A stretch of 64,000 nt of DNA from JAFEBO01 sp044221315 (GTDB taxonomy: Bacteria > Planctomycetota > Phycisphaerae > Phycisphaerales > UBA1924), in contig JBGAPK010000019.1 in the NCBI GenBank assembly GCA_044221315.1, positions 11,107-75,106 of the forward strand, read 5' to 3'. The notes beneath the pieces were generated by a model, which worked only from the letters and a program-made list of their open reading frames with translations, ran no database searches and was not told where the DNA came from. The stretch's first letter is position 1. Every line of letters begins with the position of its first letter. This document shows positions 1 to 8,359 of the stretch, one piece after another. Position numbers and translations under genes: made by a program.

Positions 1-908
1 CGGCGGGCGTGATGGTGGCGATCAATAAGCAGTCGAACGACATCGCCATGGGCGTGAACCGCGAGGGCGCGGGCGACCAGGGGATGATGTTCGGCTTCGC
101 CTGCAAGGACACGCCGGAACTGATGCCGCTGCCGATCCAGCTGAGCCATCAGCTGGTGGAGCGTCAGGCGGAAGTTCGCCGCAACGGCAAAGTGCCGGGA
201 TTGCGTCCGGACGCCAAGAGCCAGGTGACGGTTGAATATCAGGACAACAAGCCGGTTCGCATTGACACGGTCGTTGTCTCCACGCAGCACGACCCGATGT
301 GGAACGACCGGCAGGAAGAGCTCAAGAAGCAGGTGATCGAGCACGTCATCAAGCCGGTGCTGGGCCAGTGGTGGAACCCGGGGATCACGATCCATGTGAA
401 CCCGACCGGCCGGTTTGAAATTGGCGGGCCGCACGGTGATACAGGCCTGACGGGTCGCAAGATCATCGTCGATACGTACGGCGGCATGGGCCGTCACGGC
501 GGCGGCGCTTTCTCGGGCAAGGACCCGACGAAGGTCGATCGCTCGGCCGCGTACATGGCTCGGTACATCGCCAAGAACATCGTCGCGGCCGGCCTGGCCG
601 ATCGCTGCGAGATCCAGCTTAGCTACGCGATCGGTGTGGCCGAGCCGACCAGCGTCTACGTCGATTGCTTCGGGACCAACAAGGTGGACGAGGAGAAGCT
701 CAGCCAGGCGGTGCGCAAGACCTTCGGTCTCACTCCCAAGAAGATCATCGAGACGCTGAATCTGCGTACACCGATCTTCAGCGCCACGGCCAAGCACGGG
801 CACTTCGGGCGGCCGCCGGGATCGGTGACGTACAAGGGCAAGAAGTACGACACGTTTACTTGGGAGAAGACCGACAAGGTCGAGGCGCTCAAGGCGGCGT
901 GCAAGTAA
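1..908 (+). CDS. metK: S-adenosylmethionine synthetase, 5'-truncated by window edge
   Basis: This is the C-terminal three quarters of methionine adenosyltransferase, which makes S-adenosylmethionine from methionine and ATP in the cytosol. The reading frame is open from the first bases of the window; about 80-90 N-terminal residues lie outside it. Visible family signatures are GAGDQGMMFGFA, the LRPDAKSQV strand, GPHGDTGLTGRKIIVDTYGG (the loop around the metal and phosphate site) and HGGGAFSGKDPTKVDRSAAY. The protein ends with the usual FTWEKTDK region. The match to the E. coli enzyme is close along the whole visible length. An intrinsic terminator follows 41 bases after the stop, so this is probably the last gene of its transcript. 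Any upstream regulation cannot be seen. Confidence 0.97.
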   Translation, partial: AGVMVAINKQSNDIAMGVNREGAGDQGMMFGFACKDTPELMPLPIQLSHQLVERQAEVRRNGKVPGLRPDAKSQVTVEYQDNKPVRIDTVVVSTQHDPMWNDRQEELKKQVIEHVIKPVLGQWWNPGITIHVNPTGRFEIGGPHGDTGLTGRKIIVDTYGGMGRHGGGAFSGKDPTKVDRSAAYMARYIAKNIVAAGLADRCEIQLSYAIGVAEPTSVYVDCFGTNKVDEEKLSQAVRKTFGLTPKKIIETLNLRTPIFSATAKHGHFGRPPGSVTYKGKKYDTFTWEKTDKVEALKAACK

Positions 909-949
909 GTTCAGCGGTCAGCTTTCAGTTTTCAGCGAAGACCAAATTG

Positions 950-973
950 CCCCGGCCGGTGCCGGGGTTTTTT
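950..973 (+). terminator. Rho-independent terminator after metK
   Basis: A 7-bp GC stem (CCCCGGC at 950-956, GCCGGGG at 961-967) with a CGGT tetraloop is followed at once by six T. It lies 41 bases after the metK stop and 60 bases before tag, so it should separate the two. It is the only textbook terminator I found in the window. Confidence 0.85.
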
Positions 974-1032
974 CTTGTCCGGGCGCATAGCTTCTTTGGC
1001 CACCTCGTCCGATTTCCTTTAGGCTCCAACTC

Positions 1033-1608
1033 ATGCCCACCAAACGCCGCTGTCATTGGGTGCCCGCCGACAAGCCCGACTACCTCGCGTACCACGACAC
1101 TGAATGGGGCGTGCCGGTGCATGATGACCGCAAGCTCTTCGAGATGCTGATTCTCGAGGGCGCTCAGGCGGGGCTGAGCTGGTACACGATTCTGAAGCGG
1201 CGCGAGGGGTATCGCAAGGCCTTCAAGGGGTTCGACCCGGTCAAGGTTTCCAAGATGACCGATGGGCAACTCGAGAAGGTGCTTGCGACGGGTGACATCA
1301 TCCGGAACAGGCTGAAGGTGTTTTCCACGCGGAAGAACGCCCGCGTCTTCCTCGTCATCCAGAAAGAGTTCGGCTCGTTCGACAAGTACCTCTGGACCTT
1401 CGTCGGCGGCAAACCTCTGCTCCGTCTGCCCCGCAGCAAGCGGGACTTTCAGGCGATTTCGCGCGAGTCCGATGCCCTCGCGAAAGACCTAGGCAAGCGG
1501 GGCATGTCGTTCGTCGGCTCCACGATCATGTACGCCTACATGCAGGCGGTCGGCCTCATCAATGACCATGCCGCTTCGTGCTTTCTTGCCCCAAAGGGCC
1601 GCGGGTGA
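1033..1608 (+). CDS. tag: DNA-3-methyladenine glycosylase I
   Basis: Base-excision repair enzyme that removes 3-methyladenine from alkylated DNA. It is 191 residues long, normal for the Tag family. The four zinc ligands of the family are all recognisable: Cys7 (RRCHW), His21 (YHDTEWG), and His179 and Cys183 (NDHAASC) near the C terminus. The segment KLFEMLILEGAQAGLSW carries the conserved Glu and the base-pocket residues. The ATG at 1033 puts the first zinc Cys at position 7, close to its place in E. coli Tag. It appears to be a single-gene unit behind the metK terminator. Confidence 0.95.
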   Translation: MPTKRRCHWVPADKPDYLAYHDTEWGVPVHDDRKLFEMLILEGAQAGLSWYTILKRREGYRKAFKGFDPVKVSKMTDGQLEKVLATGDIIRNRLKVFSTRKNARVFLVIQKEFGSFDKYLWTFVGGKPLLRLPRSKRDFQAISRESDALAKDLGKRGMSFVGSTIMYAYMQAVGLINDHAASCFLAPKGRG

Positions 1609-1742
1609 GCCCGAAGCCGGCGAACCGCCGGCGGCCTGATTCTCATTGACTCGAACGCTCCTGATCTGTAGATTATTTTCTCGTGAACGCGCTGCCGTCG
1701 GCGCCCGCGAGACCGGGGATCGCGAGAACGGAGAAAGAGTCG

Positions 1743-3698
1743 ATGAAATCGATATTGATTGTGGCGTCGCTTGTTCTGTCGTCGCCGGCCGTTGCTCAGA
1801 GCTCGAAGCACGCCGCGTTCTTTGACGTGCAACGTGGCGAAGTCCGCACGGGCAAGTCGTCGATCAACTTTTCGACCGTTACGCTTCTTGTCGCGGGCCA
1901 TCAACCCGGTTCGGGTGCTCTGCCGCTCGCCGTCACCCAGACCGACGAGAGCGGCCGCTTTGTCCTCAAATTCCAACGCATTCCCGATCCGAACGCCGTC
2001 TATTACATCATCGCCGACGGGCCACGGCCAACGACCAGGCTTGCCGCGGTCCTTGGTCACAAAACCGTTCCGGGCTCCATCACCATCAACGAGGCCTCCA
2101 CCATCGCCACGGCCTACGCGATGGCGCAGTTCATCGATCATGGGAACATCGGTGGCAAGTGGCCCGGCCTGCAGAACGCCGCGGCGACTTTCAACAATCT
2201 GGTTGACATTCGCTCCGGCAACGAGTCGCGCGTCATCGGCACAGCGCCCAACGGCAAGCGCACCGACGCGCTCCCGACATTCAACTCGCTGGCCAACGCG
2301 CTCGCCGGCGCGGTGCGCGGCATCGATACCGCCGCGTATCTCCTTGTCGCGACGCCGCCCGGAGGCACCGTGCCGACCAACACGCTTGATGCCGCGGTGA
2401 ACATCGCGCACAATTCCTGGCATCATGTCGAGGAACTCTTCGACCTTTCTCAGGACGTGCGTGTCTACAAGCCCGCGCTCGACGCGGCGCCGGTCACATG
2501 GACGATCGCGCTCAAGTACACGGGGAACGGGCACGAGTTCGATGGTCCCGGTGCTCCTTCGTTTGATGCCGCCGGAAACGCATGGATCAACCAAAACTAT
2601 GTGTTTCGGCAGAACCATCAGCTTCCTTCCTGCGGCGGGAAGATTGTCACCAAGCTCACGCCCTGGGGCGAGGACTTTCCCGGCGCTCCGTACAACGGCG
2701 CGCCCGCCGGTGTCGATGGCGCCGGGTTCGGAATTGCGGTTGATCCGTTCAATCGGGTTTGGCTCGCCAATTTCGGTTTTTTCGGAACGACCTGCCCGTG
2801 CGAGTTTGCCCCGCACGCCAACAGTGTCTCGCTCCTGTCCGCCGCCGGCGCGCCGATCAGCCCGGCGACGGGATACACGCAGGGCTGCATCAACGCCCCG
2901 CAGGGAATCGTCCCCGACCCGAGCGGCAGCATGTGGATCGCCAACACCTGCGGCGGCAGCATCACCCGCTACATCAACGGCAATCCGAATCACAATTGGG
3001 TGTTCGATCTTTCGACCGGCCAGCTTGCCGCACCGGGTGACTGCCCGGCTTCGGCCTCATACAAGCCATTCGGAGTAGCGATCGACGCCCAAGGAAATGG
3101 CTGGGTCGCGCTGAACCTTGGCGAGTACGCGGTCAAGATCTCGCCGGCGGGCACGCTGCTGGCTCAATCGGAGCCAAACTCAGGAATCAAGGCGCCTTTC
3201 GGGGTCGCCATCGACAGCATCGGCGACGTATGGATTGCCAACTCGGGGATCCTGCATCCGCCCTGCGCCACCTGCGGCGATCAGGAATCCGATCCGTACG
3301 GATCGCTGGTCCCGGATCTCACCAAGGCTTGCGTCACCAAACTGGACACCAACGGTGCATTCCTCGGTCGCTTTACCGGCGGCGGGATCTACATCCCCTG
3401 GGGGATCGCCGTCGATGGCGACGACAACATCTGGGTCGCGAACTTCGGCAACCAGACCGTCTCCGCCTTCCATGGAGACACCGGCAACCCGATCGCGCCC
3501 CTTGGATTTCGCAGCGATGCGCTGATGCGCAGTACGGCCGTCGCGATCGATCCCTCCGGCAACGTCTGGCTCACCAACAACTGGGTCCCAGACCCGGCGA
3601 AACAACTGACCAACCCCGGCGGAGACGGCATGGTGGTCTTCATCGGCCTGGCGTCTCCGGTCAAGACGCCGCTCGTTGGGCCCGTGCGTAAGCCGTAG
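1743..3698 (+). CDS. Secreted NHL-repeat (beta-propeller) protein
   Basis: Predicted exported protein of 651 residues. I chose the ATG at 1743 because it begins a clean signal peptide (MKSILIVASLVLSSPAVAQ, cleavage after AVA) and has a purine-rich ribosome site (ggagaaagag) just upstream; the in-frame GTG at 1683 would bury it. Residues about 25-80 look like a small carboxypeptidase-regulatory-like beta domain (TDESGRFVLKF). From about residue 260 on there are NHL-type blades with the pattern GVAID..G.VWIAN, for example around GNGWVALN, GDVWIANSG and DNIWVANFG. Such propellers usually bind or act on extracellular ligands; virginiamycin-B-lyase-like proteins share the fold. No catalytic residues can be assigned. 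Unlike the NHL protein at 35778, it has no PEP-CTERM tail. Confidence 0.75.
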   Translation: MKSILIVASLVLSSPAVAQSSKHAAFFDVQRGEVRTGKSSINFSTVTLLVAGHQPGSGALPLAVTQTDESGRFVLKFQRIPDPNAVYYIIADGPRPTTRLAAVLGHKTVPGSITINEASTIATAYAMAQFIDHGNIGGKWPGLQNAAATFNNLVDIRSGNESRVIGTAPNGKRTDALPTFNSLANALAGAVRGIDTAAYLLVATPPGGTVPTNTLDAAVNIAHNSWHHVEELFDLSQDVRVYKPALDAAPVTWTIALKYTGNGHEFDGPGAPSFDAAGNAWINQNYVFRQNHQLPSCGGKIVTKLTPWGEDFPGAPYNGAPAGVDGAGFGIAVDPFNRVWLANFGFFGTTCPCEFAPHANSVSLLSAAGAPISPATGYTQGCINAPQGIVPDPSGSMWIANTCGGSITRYINGNPNHNWVFDLSTGQLAAPGDCPASASYKPFGVAIDAQGNGWVALNLGEYAVKISPAGTLLAQSEPNSGIKAPFGVAIDSIGDVWIANSGILHPPCATCGDQESDPYGSLVPDLTKACVTKLDTNGAFLGRFTGGGIYIPWGIAVDGDDNIWVANFGNQTVSAFHGDTGNPIAPLGFRSDALMRSTAVAIDPSGNVWLTNNWVPDPAKQLTNPGGDGMVVFIGLASPVKTPLVGPVRKP

Positions 3699-3762
3699 CG
3701 GGTTTGGTCAATATTCCGGGGCCGACAGAACTTTGTGCCGCGTGCGTGCTCGGGCCGATCCT

Positions 3763-3782
3763 TACGATCGCTCTCGATCGTA
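3763..3782 (+). promoter_or_regulatory. Inverted repeat in the PBP2 leader
   Basis: TACGATCG (3763-3770) and CGATCGTA (3775-3782) form a perfect 8-bp inverted repeat around a CTCT loop, 23 bases before the PBP2 start codon. Directly after it, the 10-base word TCGTAGAGAA occurs twice (3778-3787 and 3791-3800). There is no T-run, so it is not a simple terminator. It may be a protein operator or an mRNA hairpin; function unknown. Confidence 0.35.
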
Positions 3783-3805
3783 GAGAAGGGTCGTAGAGAA
3801 CCGGC

Positions 3806-6190
3806 ATGGACGTCAGCAACTTCATTCCGCGGATGTTCCATCGGCGGCTCCTGATCATCATGGGGCTGATCGTGGCCGGGCTGGCCCTGCCGCTGGTGCA
3901 GACGGCTCGCCTGACGACGACCAGGCACGAAGAACTGCTGAAGGCGGCGGAATCGCGGCTGGTGACGCGCCAGTGGACGCCCTCGGTTCGGGGCAAGATT
4001 GTGGATCGCAAGGGGCGGGTGCTGGCCCAGGACCGGCCGAGCTATGACGTTGCGATCGACTACGAAGTTTTGAAGGGGACCTGGGCGGCCAAGAAGGCGG
4101 AGGAGATCGCGAAGAGCAACCGGGCGCAGTGGAACGAAATGAAGCCGGGGCAGCGGAAGTCCGTCACGGAGAAACTCGCTGAATTACTGAACGCTCGCAT
4201 CGATCGCGGATTAGCTGATCTGGCGCGGGCGGCCGGAATCGATCGGGACCGTTTGGACGCGCTGACGTTGAACGCGCTGCGTGATGTGGATCAGCTTTAC
4301 GACACGATTCGGGAGCGCCGGCGCGAGGAGCTGATCCGGGACTCGACCAGCGACGGTAACGCGGAGCGTGCGCTCTCGAAGGCGGAGCTTGAAAAAATCG
4401 AGGCTTCCGCATCGCGGCCGATCGTGGAGCAACAGCGCCCGGTCTCGGTCCTGAAGCGGATCACGGACAACGTAGCGTTTGAATTGCAGTTGCTCACGGA
4501 CGAGAAATACGAACTCGACGGCGCGGCGGACCTGCTCGGGGGCGAGACGGATCCGGACAAGCTGCTGGTCTCGCGTCTGCCGGGGGTGCGGGTGATCGAT
4601 ACGGGCGACCGGTCGTACCCGCTCGACTCGATGACGGTCACGCTCGATAAGGCGAGATTCCCGCTGCCGATGCGGTCGGACACGATGATCGAGGTGCCGG
4701 TTGAGGGTGTGGCGGGGCACATTCTGGGATGGATGCGTGGCCGGGTGTATCAGGAGGATCAGCAGAAACGAAACGAGCGGATCGCAGCGGATCCGGCGTT
4801 CGCGTCGCGGGTGTTGATCGCGCCGAAGGTGGACCGGGGTGAGTATCGCGAGGGCGATCGGGTCGGGAGTGCGGGGGTGGAGGCGTCGCAGGAAAGTGAG
4901 CTTCGCGGGCTTCGTGGATTACGGATTCAGCACCTTGATCGCAAATCGCGGGCGGACGAGATCGAGATGGTGCCGGCGCAGGTCGGGGCGACGGTGCCGC
5001 TGACGATCGACGCGATGCTGCAGGCGCGGGTGCAGGCGATCATGTCCCCGGCGGCGGGACTGGCCGTCGTTCAGGATTGGCACGGAACGGCGAACCCAAC
5101 GATGCCGACGGGAACGCCTCTCGCGGGGGCCGCCGTCGTGCTGGAGGTGGATACGGGCGATGTTCTGGCGATGGTTTCGATGCCGGAGGTTTCGCGCCGG
5201 CTGATCAAGGAAAGTCCGGGACAGGTCTTCGACGACAAGATCAATGTGCCGTTCCTGAACCGGGCGATCGCCAAGCCGTATCCGCCCGGGTCGATCGTGA
5301 AACCTTTGATCCTGACCGGCGCGGCGAAGCGCGGCAATTTCCTGCAGGGGCAAACGATCGAATGCACAGGGCACCTGTTGCCCAATGAACCGAACATGCT
5401 GCGTTGCTGGATCTATAAGCGGTTCGACCAGACGCACACGCAGCAGATCGGGCACGCGCTCAGCGCGCCCGAGGGGATCAAGGTTTCGTGCAACATCTTC
5501 TTCTTTACGCTCGGAAAGCGGCTGGGGCCGGAGGCGATCGCGGACGTGTACCGCGAGTTTGGCGTGGGGAGCGCGTGGAATCTCGGGATCGGAAGCGAGT
5601 ATCCGGGCTCTCTGGCGAGCTACGGAAACAAGCGTGATCTGTCGATGGGCGAGGCGATTCAGATGGGGATCGGTCAGGGGCCGGTGACGTGGACGCCATT
5701 GCACGCGGCGGACGCGTACGCGACAATCGCTCGGACGGGCGTGCGGGTTTCGCCGCGGATCATCGCATCAGCGCCGCGTGCCAAGCCGGTTGAACTCGGA
5801 CTGCCCTCATGGGCTGTGACGGACGCGATGGAGGGATTGGCGGGATCGGTCGGGGAGGATCTCGGAACGGGGAATCACCTGTCGATCGATGGTGTGCACG
5901 ATCCGATCTTCAACGTGCCGGGCGTAAAAGTTGTCGGAAAGACAGGCACGGCGGCGGCACCAGACCTGAAAGCGGGCTTGCAGCAGGAAGACGATGGGAT
6001 CGGCCCGGGGCCGAACGAGGTCGTGCGCTCGGGCGATCACTCCTGGTTCGTCGTACTCGTTGGAAAGCCCAACGAGCGGGCGAAGTATGTGATCAGCGTG
6101 GTGATGGAATACGCCGGGAGCGGCGGCAAGGTCTCGGGGCCGATCGTGAATCAGATCATCCAGGCGCTGAAAGACGAGGGGTATCTGTAG
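3806..6190 (+). CDS. mrdA: Penicillin-binding protein 2-type transpeptidase
   Basis: Class B PBP that cross-links peptidoglycan, anchored in the inner membrane with its catalytic domain in the periplasm. It is 794 residues, longer than the usual 600-650. One transmembrane helix lies at about residues 15-36, followed by the dimerisation (pedestal) domain starting at RGKIVDRKGRVLAQD. An insertion of charged helical sequence fills about residues 90-220. The transpeptidase motifs are complete: S496-I-V-K499 (after PYPPG), S561-C-N563 and K712-T-G714. The family usually works with a SEDS polymerase (RodA or FtsW), and an FtsW-like gene lies at 60304-61572. PBP2 rather than FtsI is favoured by the long pedestal, but FtsI cannot be excluded. 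Confidence 0.88.
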   Translation: MDVSNFIPRMFHRRLLIIMGLIVAGLALPLVQTARLTTTRHEELLKAAESRLVTRQWTPSVRGKIVDRKGRVLAQDRPSYDVAIDYEVLKGTWAAKKAEEIAKSNRAQWNEMKPGQRKSVTEKLAELLNARIDRGLADLARAAGIDRDRLDALTLNALRDVDQLYDTIRERRREELIRDSTSDGNAERALSKAELEKIEASASRPIVEQQRPVSVLKRITDNVAFELQLLTDEKYELDGAADLLGGETDPDKLLVSRLPGVRVIDTGDRSYPLDSMTVTLDKARFPLPMRSDTMIEVPVEGVAGHILGWMRGRVYQEDQQKRNERIAADPAFASRVLIAPKVDRGEYREGDRVGSAGVEASQESELRGLRGLRIQHLDRKSRADEIEMVPAQVGATVPLTIDAMLQARVQAIMSPAAGLAVVQDWHGTANPTMPTGTPLAGAAVVLEVDTGDVLAMVSMPEVSRRLIKESPGQVFDDKINVPFLNRAIAKPYPPGSIVKPLILTGAAKRGNFLQGQTIECTGHLLPNEPNMLRCWIYKRFDQTHTQQIGHALSAPEGIKVSCNIFFFTLGKRLGPEAIADVYREFGVGSAWNLGIGSEYPGSLASYGNKRDLSMGEAIQMGIGQGPVTWTPLHAADAYATIARTGVRVSPRIIASAPRAKPVELGLPSWAVTDAMEGLAGSVGEDLGTGNHLSIDGVHDPIFNVPGVKVVGKTGTAAAPDLKAGLQQEDDGIGPGPNEVVRSGDHSWFVVLVGKPNERAKYVISVVMEYAGSGGKVSGPIVNQIIQALKDEGYL

Positions 6191-6288
6191 AGCCGCAAAT
6201 CCGCACAGCAGGAGCGGCAGGGCAGCAAAGCAGCAGCACGGGATCATGTCGCCGAGACAGAGATTCGTAACCGCAGTTTCGCGACGGT

Positions 6289-7767
6289 TTACTTTTTGGT
6301 TCGCTGCAAATCTATGACCACGGGCAGGTGATCGCTGGGCTGGGCATCGGCGCGGGTGAGGCCCATGCGCGTGAGAGCGGAGTCGCTGAGGCGTACGGGG
6401 TCGAAGACGAATTGATTGACGGGCTGCACAGTGGAATCGCTGTAGGTGAGCCAGTCGAGGCGGCCGGGGGAGAAGCCCGTGTTCCAATCGCGCCAGGTGT
6501 AGAGAACATTGTCTCCGAGCACCACGGGATCGGCTGCGTTCAGGTCAGTGCCGTCGGCGTCCAAGTTCATCCGCAGGATGTCGAGGGGAGGGCGGCTGCC
6601 GACGAGGTTTAGGTCGCCGCCGAGCACGATGATTTCGGCGGCGTCGGCGCGGCTGATCTGGCGGAGCGACTGGTTGATGGTGTCGGCCTCGGCGGTGCGG
6701 AGGCTGTCCTCGCTCGAGCCGATGCTGCCGCAACACTTGAGGTGCATTTCGCCAACCAACGCCGGGCCTATCGGAGTTTGAACGGCGGCGGAGACGAAGC
6801 GGATTTTGCGGTTCTCTCCGTTCCAGGTGAGTTCGAGTTTGTTGGGACCGGCCACGCGGACGGGGAACTTTGAAGCGATCCCGACATCGGGGCCTGTCGC
6901 GCCGTTCCAGGCGACCGTGGCGCCCATGCCGCCGGGGGCGCTTGGCATGTGCTTGTTGAGCACTTGCTCGAGAGCCTGCGCATCGCCCTTCCATTCCGAG
7001 AGCATGATGATGTCCGGGTCGATGGCCCGGATGACGGCGCAGAATTTTTCCGGAGTCTCCTGCATCTTGCCCCAGACGTTCCAGGACATGATGCGGATCG
7101 AATCCGGGGCCTTCGCAGGGATCGGCTCGCTCGAACGAGCCGGGGCGCTCGCGATCGAAGGGAACTCGACGTCGAACGGATCGCTGTAGCCGACGATCCG
7201 GCCCTTCTGGTCGTAAATGACGAAGGCCCCGCGGGCCTTGCCCCGAGAAGCCATGCCGGGAGTGGGCAGGCCCGATGACTTCGCGAAGAAGCGTGAGATT
7301 CGGGCGTCGTACCACTGCGAGGCGTAGGTTGGTGAGAAGGACAAATCCGAGTCGTCTTTCCTGAGTTCGGTGCGACCGCCGGCCTGATCCACGCGAAAAA
7401 GGGCAACCCCCTGGGCGGGTGCGCCGCCCTTTGGGTTGAGCGGCGAGAACTGGATCTCCAAATCTTCGCCGATCGAGACGAAGGGCTTTTCAGGCCGGTG
7501 GTAGCCCGTGGCCGAATCCCCGTCGACATCGAAAAGAAGGGCCACTGTCTCATCGCTGTTCTGAATCGTCTTGTTCTGGTCGCCCGGGTTGAAGCGGAAA
7601 TAAAGGTACTGGTCGTCCGCGCGAGCGACGGCGGAGGATGTTGGCGAGGTCGGTGTGCGGACGACCGAGTTTGTCGAGGAGGCGCAGCCGCCGACCAGCG
7701 CGATGGCGATGGGAGCGGCTTGCCGAACGAACCGGAGCCGGGCGGAGCGGATTGGCGTCGGAGTCAT
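6289..7767 (-). CDS. Exported endonuclease/exonuclease/phosphatase-fold lipoprotein
   Basis: 492 residues beginning with a lipoprotein signal (ALVGGC, Cys about residue 28). The N-terminal half (to about 210) is a beta-rich domain of unknown function, with a divalent-ion-like DVDGDSATGY stretch. From about residue 220 the endonuclease/exonuclease/phosphatase fold is clear: IRIMSWNVWG, DPDIIMLSEW (metal-binding Glu), GGDLNLVGSRPP (Asp and Asn of the active site) and the final SDHLPVV (Asp-His pair). The family cleaves phosphodiester or phosphomonoester bonds in nucleic acids, lipids or inositol phosphates, and the substrate cannot be read from sequence. It converges on the PBP2 gene with about 100 bases between stops. 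Confidence 0.8.
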   Translation of the reverse strand: MTPTPIRSARLRFVRQAAPIAIALVGGCASSTNSVVRTPTSPTSSAVARADDQYLYFRFNPGDQNKTIQNSDETVALLFDVDGDSATGYHRPEKPFVSIGEDLEIQFSPLNPKGGAPAQGVALFRVDQAGGRTELRKDDSDLSFSPTYASQWYDARISRFFAKSSGLPTPGMASRGKARGAFVIYDQKGRIVGYSDPFDVEFPSIASAPARSSEPIPAKAPDSIRIMSWNVWGKMQETPEKFCAVIRAIDPDIIMLSEWKGDAQALEQVLNKHMPSAPGGMGATVAWNGATGPDVGIASKFPVRVAGPNKLELTWNGENRKIRFVSAAVQTPIGPALVGEMHLKCCGSIGSSEDSLRTAEADTINQSLRQISRADAAEIIVLGGDLNLVGSRPPLDILRMNLDADGTDLNAADPVVLGDNVLYTWRDWNTGFSPGRLDWLTYSDSTVQPVNQFVFDPVRLSDSALTRMGLTRADAQPSDHLPVVIDLQRTKK

Positions 7768-8025
7768 ACCCCCACTATCGCCGAGTCTTGCCCGAACCGC
7801 AAATCGGCAAGGAAGAGCCGGTAAGCGACGCCCGCAACCCCTTGCGGATTAGATGTTTGTGAATCGCGCAAAGAACGCCGCCTCTGCGCCGGCCGGTCAA
7901 CGGGCTGAATAAACTCCCGCCCTGTCGCGGGAGGAGTGTTTGGGCGTCGAGCCCTTTTCCGTGGCCGGCTTTTGGTCGATTCTGATCCGGTCCGGCGCGT
8001 TTGAAACGGCTTGGAAAAGGTGTGC
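7768..8025. other. 258-base divergent intergenic region
   Basis: Lies between the divergently transcribed lipoprotein and acyl carrier protein genes and must hold both promoters. A 7-bp hairpin, CTCCCGC (7914-7920) with GCGGGAG (7927-7933), is present without a T-run. I see no convincing promoter consensus and no coding potential. Confidence 0.4.
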
Positions 8026-8319
8026 ATGGCGAGCAAGCAGCAAATCGTGGAGGCCGTATATGGGGCCATCGATGAGGTGAACGCGGCCCAAGGGTCCGAG
8101 AACCAAATCGCGAAGGACCCGAAAGCGATTCTGTTCGGGCAGGGGGGGAAATTGGACTCGTTGGGCCTACTGACGTTTGTGCTTCAGGTCGAGCAGCGGG
8201 TGCAGGCCGCGGGGCACCCGAGTTTCACCCTGACCGACGAAAAGGCGATGGCGGACACTGCGACGGCCTTCCGAACAGTGGACACTCTGGCGGACTACAT
8301 CGTGTCTCGCGTCTCGTGA
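8026..8319 (+). CDS. Acyl carrier protein
   Basis: Small acidic helical carrier, 97 residues from the ATG at 8026 (ribosome site ggaaaagg just upstream; a TTG five codons earlier is less likely). The phosphopantetheine attachment site is L-D-S45-L-G-L-L, in the LDSLGLLTFVLQVEQ helix typical of the divergent carriers that accompany FkbH-like enzymes rather than fatty acid synthase AcpP. It would carry an acyl or glyceryl group as a thioester. The FkbH-like gene starts 40 bases downstream, and the pairing is what suggests function. There are no fatty acid synthesis genes nearby. Confidence 0.85.
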   Translation: MASKQQIVEAVYGAIDEVNAAQGSENQIAKDPKAILFGQGGKLDSLGLLTFVLQVEQRVQAAGHPSFTLTDEKAMADTATAFRTVDTLADYIVSRVS

Positions 8320-8359
8320 CGACGACGCCCGCGAAGACGGCGCGGGCCAGCAAAGAACC

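Noticed and set aside
1616..1632. GCCGGC hairpin behind tag as a terminator
   Set aside because: Six-base-pair stem with no T-run after it; too weak to call.
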